In this document: positions 13,609-18,039 of the stretch, piece after piece
Layout: every line of letters begins with the position of its first letter
Numbering within the stretch: position 1 is the first letter of the stretch
Position numbers and translations under genes: made by a program
Notes under the pieces: model-generated
The model's database searches: none
Told to the model about the DNA's origin: nothing
Seen by the model: the letters and a program-made list of their open reading frames with translations, nothing else
NCBI GenBank assembly: GCA_047518005.1
Contig: JAKZRT010000164.1
Span: 1-18,039 of the forward strand
Source of the DNA: JAKZRT01 sp047518005
GTDB lineage: Bacteria > Pseudomonadota > Alphaproteobacteria > Rhodobacterales > Rhodobacteraceae
DNA length: 18,039 bases
Direction of reading: 5' to 3'

Positions 13609-16600
13609 TTATGCCATGTCGGCGAGACGGGCCAGGGCCGTGGCGATTTTGGCCGCTTCCTCTTCGCGCAGCGCCAAGTTATCGCGGGTATCCTGAACCA
13701 CCTCGGGCGGCGCAGAGGCGGCGAACTTGGGGTTGTTCAACCGTCCGGAGAGACCGCCGATTTCCTTGGAAAGCCTGCCTTGCGACTTTTGGAGGCGCGC
13801 CTTTTCTGCAGAGATGTCAATGACTTCCGCCAGCGGAAGCGCAAAAGTGCCGCCCCGCACCGCAACGGTGACAGCACCCTTGGGCGCATCGCCGGGGGTA
13901 ATTTCGCTGATCCGGGCCAGGCGAGTAATCAAGGTTTGATTGGCGTTCAGGGCAGTTTCGCCATCCGGGTCAAGCGCTTGCTTTATCACCGGAATTTTGG
14001 CGCCCGCCGGCACGCCCATTTCGCCGCGGATCGACCGAACCGCTTCGATCAGCGCGATGACCCATCTCAATTCGCCAGAGGCGTTTTCGTCAACGAAATC
14101 CGCGGGTTGATACTCGGGCCAGGGTTCCAGGACCAGCATGTTGGGCCGCTCGGCCAGGGTACCCCAGATCTCTTCGGTGATGAACGGCATAAAAGGGTGC
14201 AAAAGGATCAGACACTGGTCAATGACCCAGGCCATGGTGGCCCGGGTTTCTTCAATAATTTCAGCGTCTTCGGACGCAAGAAGTGGTTTGGAGAACTCCA
14301 GATACCAGTCGCAAACTGTGCCCCAGACAAAGGCGTAAAGCCCGTTCGCGGCGTCGTTGAACCGGTAAGCGCTCAGCGCCGCATCGACGGCTTCGCGGGC
14401 TTGGGCGACCTCGCCCACGATCCATTTGTTGGCCGAGTTTTGTGCGTTTTGAACCCTGTCGGGAAGGCCGTTTGTGCGTTTTGACCCCGCCCCGTGAACC
14501 GGTTTGTGGGTTTTGACCCCGCCCGAATAGGCCCCGTTCATCTCGGCAAACCGCGCCGCGTTCCAAAGTTTGGTGGTGAAGTTGCGATAGCCTTTGATGC
14601 GGTCTTCGGAAAGTTTCAGCACCCCGCCGATGGCGGCCATCGAGGCGTTGGAGAACCTCAGCGCATCGGCGCCGTAGCGGTCGATGATCTCGAGCGGGTC
14701 GATCACGTTGCCGGTGGTTTTGGACATCTTCTTGCCGTGTTCGTCGCGGACAAGCTGGTGCAGATAGACGGTGTGGAACGGGTTCGCACCGACCACGGCC
14801 TGCTGCATCATCATCATGCGCGCGACCCAGAAAAAGAGGATGTCCTGCCCGGTGATCAGAACGTCGGTGGGGAAGTATTTTTTGAGCTCTTCGGTGTCCT
14901 CGGGCCAGCCGAGGGTGCCGATCGGCCAGAGGCCGGATGAGAACCATGTGTCGAGGACGTCGGGGTCGCGGTAGAGAGGTGTCTTGAAATTCGGTGTCTC
15001 GTAGTTTGCGTCCAAGTATTCAACCGCTTCCGCTTCGGTATCGAAGAATATTGCCGCTCTGGAGTAAATCCTCTCAACCTTTTCCCGCACCTGTTCCCGG
15101 TTGGCGGCGCAGAACGCAAATGCGCCGCCGCTTGTCGCTAAGTTCCTAACTTCTCCAAGGCCTTCGAGCGACTGTCGAATTAGTGCATTGTCTGGATCAG
15201 AGCTTAGTGCCTCTGTCAGCAGCGCTTTCAATTTGTAACTCGGAAAATACCAAACCGGCACCTGATGGCCCCACCAGAGCTGGCGCGAGATGCACCAGGG
15301 TTCGATGTTTTCCAGCCAGTGGAAATACACCTTCTCGCCGCTTTCGGGCATGATTTTCACATCGCCGTTTCGCACCGCGTCCAGTGCAGGCCCGACGATT
15401 TTGGCGGTGTCGACGAACCACTGGTCGGTCAGCATCGGTTCGATCACGACGCCTGAACGGTCGCCGTAGGGTTTCATGATCAGCTTTGCTTCGACCAGGG
15501 GGATTAATTGAGGCCCCGGCTCGGGGGCCGGGGCGCGAGCTTCCCCGTCCCGGACTTGATCCGGGACCTCAGCTGCGGCCTCCCCCCCATCCCCCCTCCC
15601 ACGGGAGGGGGGGGGCGCAACGGGTTCAAGGGCGGGGTCAGCCTCGGGGTTGGGGATCATCACCGCCAACCCTTCGGCGGTGATCTGGTCGACAACCAAG
15701 GCGCGCGCGTCAAACCGGTCGAGGCCGCGCAGATCGTTGGGCACGAGGTTGAGCGTGTCAACCTCGGCCCCGTCCCAAACTGCGCCCTCGGCAATCGCCT
15801 GTGCCCGCGTGGCGGCTTGCTCATAGGGTGCACCGTCGCCCCGCATCGCGCCTCGAGTGTCCATAAGGCGGTATTTGGGAATGTCGTTGCGCTGCGCCAC
15901 CGCGTAGTCGTTGAAGTCATGCGCACCGGTAATTTTCACAGCCCCCGATCCAAAATCGGGGTCGGGGTAGTCGTCAGTGATGATCGGGATCAGGCGGCGG
16001 TGTTCTTTGGGGCCAACGGGAATTTCGCATAGCTGGCCGACGATGGGGGCGTAGCGCGCGTCAGACGGATGAACCGCGACCGCGCCGTCGCCCAGCATGG
16101 TTTCGGGGCGCGTCGTGGCGATGGCGATATAATCGCGGGTCTCGCAAAGCGTGACGTTTCCATCGTCATCATTCTCTAAATACTCATAGGTCGCGCCCCC
16201 CGCGAGCGGATATTTGAAATGCCACATATGGCCGGGTTCTTCGATATTCTCGACCTCGAGATCGCTGATCGCGGTTTCAAAATGCGGGTCCCAGTTGACC
16301 AGCCTTTTGCCGCGATAAATCAGCCCGTCTTCGTACATTTTCACGAAAACCTTGATAACTGCGTCGTGGAAATTGCCCTCTTCCCCTGCAGGGGCGCCGG
16401 GCGCGCCGGACATAGTGAATGCGTTACGCGACCAGTCGCACGAGGCACCAATGCGTTTCAGCTGATCGATGATCGTCTGGCCGTATTTAACTTTCCAGTC
16501 CCAGACACGCGCCAGAAAATCCTCGCGCTTCATGTCTCGACGGCGAATGTTGGCGGTCTCGACCAGCATCTTTTCGACCTGCAACTGGGTGGCGATCCCG

Positions 16601-16854
16601 GCATGGTCCTGCCCCGGCTGCCAGAGCGTGTCGAACCCGCGCATCCGGTGCCAGCGGATCAGGATGTCTTGCAGCGTGTTGTTGAACGCATGGCCCACAT
16701 GCAGCGCGCCGGTGACATTGGGCGGCGGGATCATGATTGTGAAGGTCTCACTCCGCCGCTTGCCCGCGCCGGCACGAAACGCGCCCGAACTTTCCCAGGC
16801 GGCGTATATCCGCGCCTCGGCCTCGGCGGCATTGAAAGTCTTTTCCATCGGCAT
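13609..16854 (-). CDS. valS: Valyl-tRNA synthetase, enlarged by three in-frame insertions
   Basis: ValRS charges tRNA-Val and edits threonine mischarges. At 1081 residues it is well above the 951 of E. coli. The class I motifs are intact: HVGH at 52-55 in PPPNVTGALHVGHAF, and KMSKT at 709-713. The CP1 editing domain (about 195-345, with ATTRPETMLGD and the GAHDFNDYAV block), the anticodon-binding domain and the C-terminal coiled-coil arm (from about residue 1010) are all present. The extra length comes from three places: residues about 415-448 (three DNA palindromes), about 536-602 (lower GC, after PVWYFPSYK), and about 777-807 (a 32-bp tandem repeat). All sit in loops, so activity should survive. 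Start may be ATG 16854 or 16848. It lies 72 bp downstream of the HD gene on the same strand. Confidence 0.97.
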   Translation of the reverse strand: MPMEKTFNAAEAEARIYAAWESSGAFRAGAGKRRSETFTIMIPPPNVTGALHVGHAFNNTLQDILIRWHRMRGFDTLWQPGQDHAGIATQLQVEKMLVETANIRRRDMKREDFLARVWDWKVKYGQTIIDQLKRIGASCDWSRNAFTMSGAPGAPAGEEGNFHDAVIKVFVKMYEDGLIYRGKRLVNWDPHFETAISDLEVENIEEPGHMWHFKYPLAGGATYEYLENDDDGNVTLCETRDYIAIATTRPETMLGDGAVAVHPSDARYAPIVGQLCEIPVGPKEHRRLIPIITDDYPDPDFGSGAVKITGAHDFNDYAVAQRNDIPKYRLMDTRGAMRGDGAPYEQAATRAQAIAEGAVWDGAEVDTLNLVPNDLRGLDRFDARALVVDQITAEGLAVMIPNPEADPALEPVAPPPSRGRGDGGEAAAEVPDQVRDGEARAPAPEPGPQLIPLVEAKLIMKPYGDRSGVVIEPMLTDQWFVDTAKIVGPALDAVRNGDVKIMPESGEKVYFHWLENIEPWCISRQLWWGHQVPVWYFPSYKLKALLTEALSSDPDNALIRQSLEGLGEVRNLATSGGAFAFCAANREQVREKVERIYSRAAIFFDTEAEAVEYLDANYETPNFKTPLYRDPDVLDTWFSSGLWPIGTLGWPEDTEELKKYFPTDVLITGQDILFFWVARMMMMQQAVVGANPFHTVYLHQLVRDEHGKKMSKTTGNVIDPLEIIDRYGADALRFSNASMAAIGGVLKLSEDRIKGYRNFTTKLWNAARFAEMNGAYSGGVKTHKPVHGAGSKRTNGLPDRVQNAQNSANKWIVGEVAQAREAVDAALSAYRFNDAANGLYAFVWGTVCDWYLEFSKPLLASEDAEIIEETRATMAWVIDQCLILLHPFMPFITEEIWGTLAERPNMLVLEPWPEYQPADFVDENASGELRWVIALIEAVRSIRGEMGVPAGAKIPVIKQALDPDGETALNANQTLITRLARISEITPGDAPKGAVTVAVRGGTFALPLAEVIDISAEKARLQKSQGRLSKEIGGLSGRLNNPKFAASAPPEVVQDTRDNLALREEEAAKIATALARLADMA
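14437..14524. repeat. Three-copy 32-bp tandem repeat inside valS
   Basis: On the plus strand the core GTTTGTGSGTTTTGACCCCG occurs near 14438, 14470 and 14502, exactly 32 bp apart. Copies two and three agree at 22 of 23 core bases; copy one is more diverged (TTTTGTGCGTTTTGAACCCTG). Because 32 is not divisible by three, valS reads each copy in a different frame, giving GVKTHKP, GSKRTNG and VQNAQNS. The three periods together (96 bp) preserve the gene's frame. Confidence 0.85.
15513..15612. repeat. Cluster of three palindromes (REP-like) inserted in valS
   Basis: Three perfect inverted repeats lie within 100 bp of the coding sequence. They are GCCCCGGC-N6-GCCGGGGC (15513-15534), GTCCCGGA-CTTGA-TCCGGGAC (15547-15567) and CCCCCCTCCC-AC-GGGAGGGGGG (15591-15612). 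The middle one belongs to a dispersed palindrome type common between and within alphaproteobacterial genes, recognisable when translated as PDQVRDG. In valS it yields a Pro/Ala/Glu-rich loop (residues about 415-448) in the linker before GDRSGVVIEPMLTDQWFV. Confidence 0.8.
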
Positions 16855-16926
16855 CTTCGCGTCCCGCGTGCTGGTCGCGGGCCGTGTAGCGCGTCGGGCT
16901 TACAAGGGAAAGACCCGCAAGCGCGG

Positions 16927-17523
16927 CTAGAGCGCAACCAAAGGTTCGCGCGCGCCCGCGCGTATCACCGCCGGGTCATAAGGCGCGCGGGCAAAGACCG
17001 CGTGCACGCGTTCGCGGAAATGGTCGAGCGGCAGGGTATCGTAGCCGGGATCGAACGACGACTGGTCCCAGCGCTCGCAAAACGTGGCGCAATCGTCGAA
17101 ATAGGGCTGGCCTTTATAGGCATCGCGCTTCGACGGGTTGGCGCCGACGTAGCGGCCGTAATAGGCCAGTTGAAAATCGCCGTGTTTTTCCACCACCCAG
17201 GTGCATTGTTCGCGCACGAAGGGTTTGAGGATGGTGGCGGCGTATTCATCGTGGTTGTGCGGGGCAAAGATGTCGCCAATGTCGTGCAGAAGTGCCGCGA
17301 CGATCCAGTCGGTATCGGCCCCGTCGCGTTCGGCCCGCGTGGCCGCTTGCAAGCTGTGGCCCAGCCGCGTGATCTGGTAACCCGACAGGCCGACGTCAAG
17401 TTCGACCATCGCAGCCAGCAGACGGTCGGCGGTGCCACGCGTGTGTGCGACCTCGTGCGCGACCAGATAAGCATAGTCCTCGGCGTCGCCGTCTTTCATG
17501 GCGGTGAATTTGACGTGGTCCAT
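16927..17523 (-). CDS. HD-domain protein, likely PhnZ/TmpB-like diiron oxygenase
   Basis: A 198-residue HD-superfamily protein of the 'predicted HD phosphohydrolase' group (COG4341-like), which includes the mixed-valent diiron oxygenases PhnZ and TmpB that split C-P bonds of alpha-hydroxyphosphonates. Candidate metal ligands in order are H56 (in LGHSLQAAT), H80-D81 (LLHDIGD), H89 or H91, H114 (VVEKHGDFQ) and D153 (RWDQSSFDP). The 24-residue step from H56 to H80 equals the one I recall between the corresponding PhnZ histidines. The start ATG at 17523 follows the dioxygenase stop by 5 bp, and its ribosome binding site AAGGA is made from that gene's last codons, so translation is coupled. This coupling to an Fe/2OG enzyme favours oxygenase over hydrolase. 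Substrate is not known. It precedes valS by 72 bp. Confidence 0.8.
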   Translation of the reverse strand: MDHVKFTAMKDGDAEDYAYLVAHEVAHTRGTADRLLAAMVELDVGLSGYQITRLGHSLQAATRAERDGADTDWIVAALLHDIGDIFAPHNHDEYAATILKPFVREQCTWVVEKHGDFQLAYYGRYVGANPSKRDAYKGQPYFDDCATFCERWDQSSFDPGYDTLPLDHFRERVHAVFARAPYDPAVIRAGAREPLVAL

Positions 17524-17528
17524 GGGGC

Positions 17529-18039
17529 CTATCCTTTGGCGTAAATGGCGGAAGTGCCGCGCGCGCCCTTCATCATGACAGCGGCCTGAGTGTCGCGAAT
17601 TTTCTGGTGCAATTCAAGGGACCGGGGCGCGAAGGCGGCGGTTGGCGGATCGAAAGGAATGAAGTTCGCGTTCCGGTCGCAACCGCGCGCAAGCTGAGCA
17701 TAGTCAGCCTTGCCAACTTTCTGGGCCACGTCAGGGCGCACATAGCGGACAGCGGCCCCAATGCGGCGGTCGTTTGAGGTATTGGGGCCTGACCCGTGAA
17801 TAGTCAGCCCGTGGTGCAGGCTGATCTGGCCGGGCTGTAGTTCGATCGAAGTTTTGTCGGCCTCGTCGACCTCTGCACGCACTTCCTGCCCGCGGCTGAG
17901 CAGATTGTTGGCGTCGAACGTGTCGTCGTGGGGCAGGATCGCATTTTTGTGGCTGGCGCGAACGAAGTCCATGCGGCCCGAGGCGGGCGTTGCCGGGCTG
18001 AGCGCCAGCCACGCGGTGGTCAGGCCCTGCGTGGCGCCC
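17529..18039 (-). CDS. PhyH-family Fe(II)/2-oxoglutarate dioxygenase, C-terminal part
   Basis: The last 170 or so codons of a phytanoyl-CoA dioxygenase-type enzyme whose start lies past the right edge. The visible part runs from TTAWLALSPATPASGRMDFV, a standard core strand pair, through RASHKNA to the C-terminal facial-triad region LHHGLTIHGSGPNTSNDRRIG, with the distal iron-ligand histidine before GSGPN and the 2OG-binding arginine in NDRRIG. The H-x-D half of the iron site is outside the window. It ends in KG-stop, which carries the ribosome binding site for the HD gene. In PhnY/PhnZ and TmpA/TmpB the PhyH-type enzyme hydroxylates the carbon next to phosphorus and the HD enzyme then cleaves the bond, so a paired two-step oxidation is likely here too. 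Confidence 0.85.
   Translation of the reverse strand, partial: GATQGLTTAWLALSPATPASGRMDFVRASHKNAILPHDDTFDANNLLSRGQEVRAEVDEADKTSIELQPGQISLHHGLTIHGSGPNTSNDRRIGAAVRYVRPDVAQKVGKADYAQLARGCDRNANFIPFDPPTAAFAPRSLELHQKIRDTQAAVMMKGARGTSAIYAKG

Noticed and set aside
15480..15620. Frameshift or pseudogene in valS at the GC-rich tract
   Set aside because: The frame stays open through the whole palindrome cluster and all downstream motifs, including KMSKT, are intact; the long C/G runs are nevertheless a place to check for sequencing error.
16219..17544. 441-codon plus-strand open frame over the HD gene and the start of valS
   Set aside because: It overlaps two well-supported minus-strand genes and shows no family motif.

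Overview
The window looks like a chromosomal segment of a high-GC alphaproteobacterium, most likely a Rhodobacteraceae (roseobacter-type) species. The pointers are: a pcm-like methyltransferase, tolC, PopZ-like gene row; a small DUF6280-type protein of the kind I associate with that family, divergent from efp; a ValRS carrying alphaproteobacterial palindromic repeats; and a PhyH/HD oxygenase pair like those known from roseobacters. No transposase, phage gene, CRISPR array or resistance gene was seen. Family assignments rest on motif recognition, because no search could be run.

Layout from left to right. The 3' end of a class III aminotransferase (1-208, +) is followed by almost 1 kb without a confident gene, holding only hairpins and a few tiny candidate ORFs. 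Then come a Tat-exported CpdB-type nucleotidase (1180-3144, +) and tRNA-Cys(GCA) (3275-3348, -). A co-directional row follows: an isoaspartate-methyltransferase-like protein, a TolC-type outer membrane channel, a PopZ-like polar organiser (DUF2497) and a YdjM-like membrane protein (3490-7115, +). A DUF6280-type gene (-) and efp (+) diverge around a perfect 9+9 bp palindrome. A J-domain protein (+) is next, then a divergent pair of ygfZ (-) and a TIGR04283-type glycosyltransferase (+), and a serine/alanine-glyoxylate-type aminotransferase (+).

The right third (12164-18039) runs entirely on the minus strand. In transcription order it holds a 2OG-dependent PhyH-type dioxygenase (cut by the window edge), an HD-domain protein, valyl-tRNA synthetase, a HisC-like aminotransferase and a short membrane protein. 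The PhyH and HD genes are 5 bp apart, and the ribosome binding site of the second lies in the last codons of the first. This is the arrangement of the phosphonate-oxidising pairs PhnY/PhnZ and TmpA/TmpB, so a two-step organophosphonate-type oxidation is the best working guess for them.

The most unusual structure is inside valS. The 1081-residue enzyme carries three separate in-frame enlargements: a cluster of three palindromes of a dispersed-repeat type; a lower-GC segment of about 60 codons next to the catalytic core; and three copies of a 32-bp tandem repeat. Because 32 is not a multiple of three, each repeat copy is translated in a different reading frame, while the three-copy total keeps the gene open.
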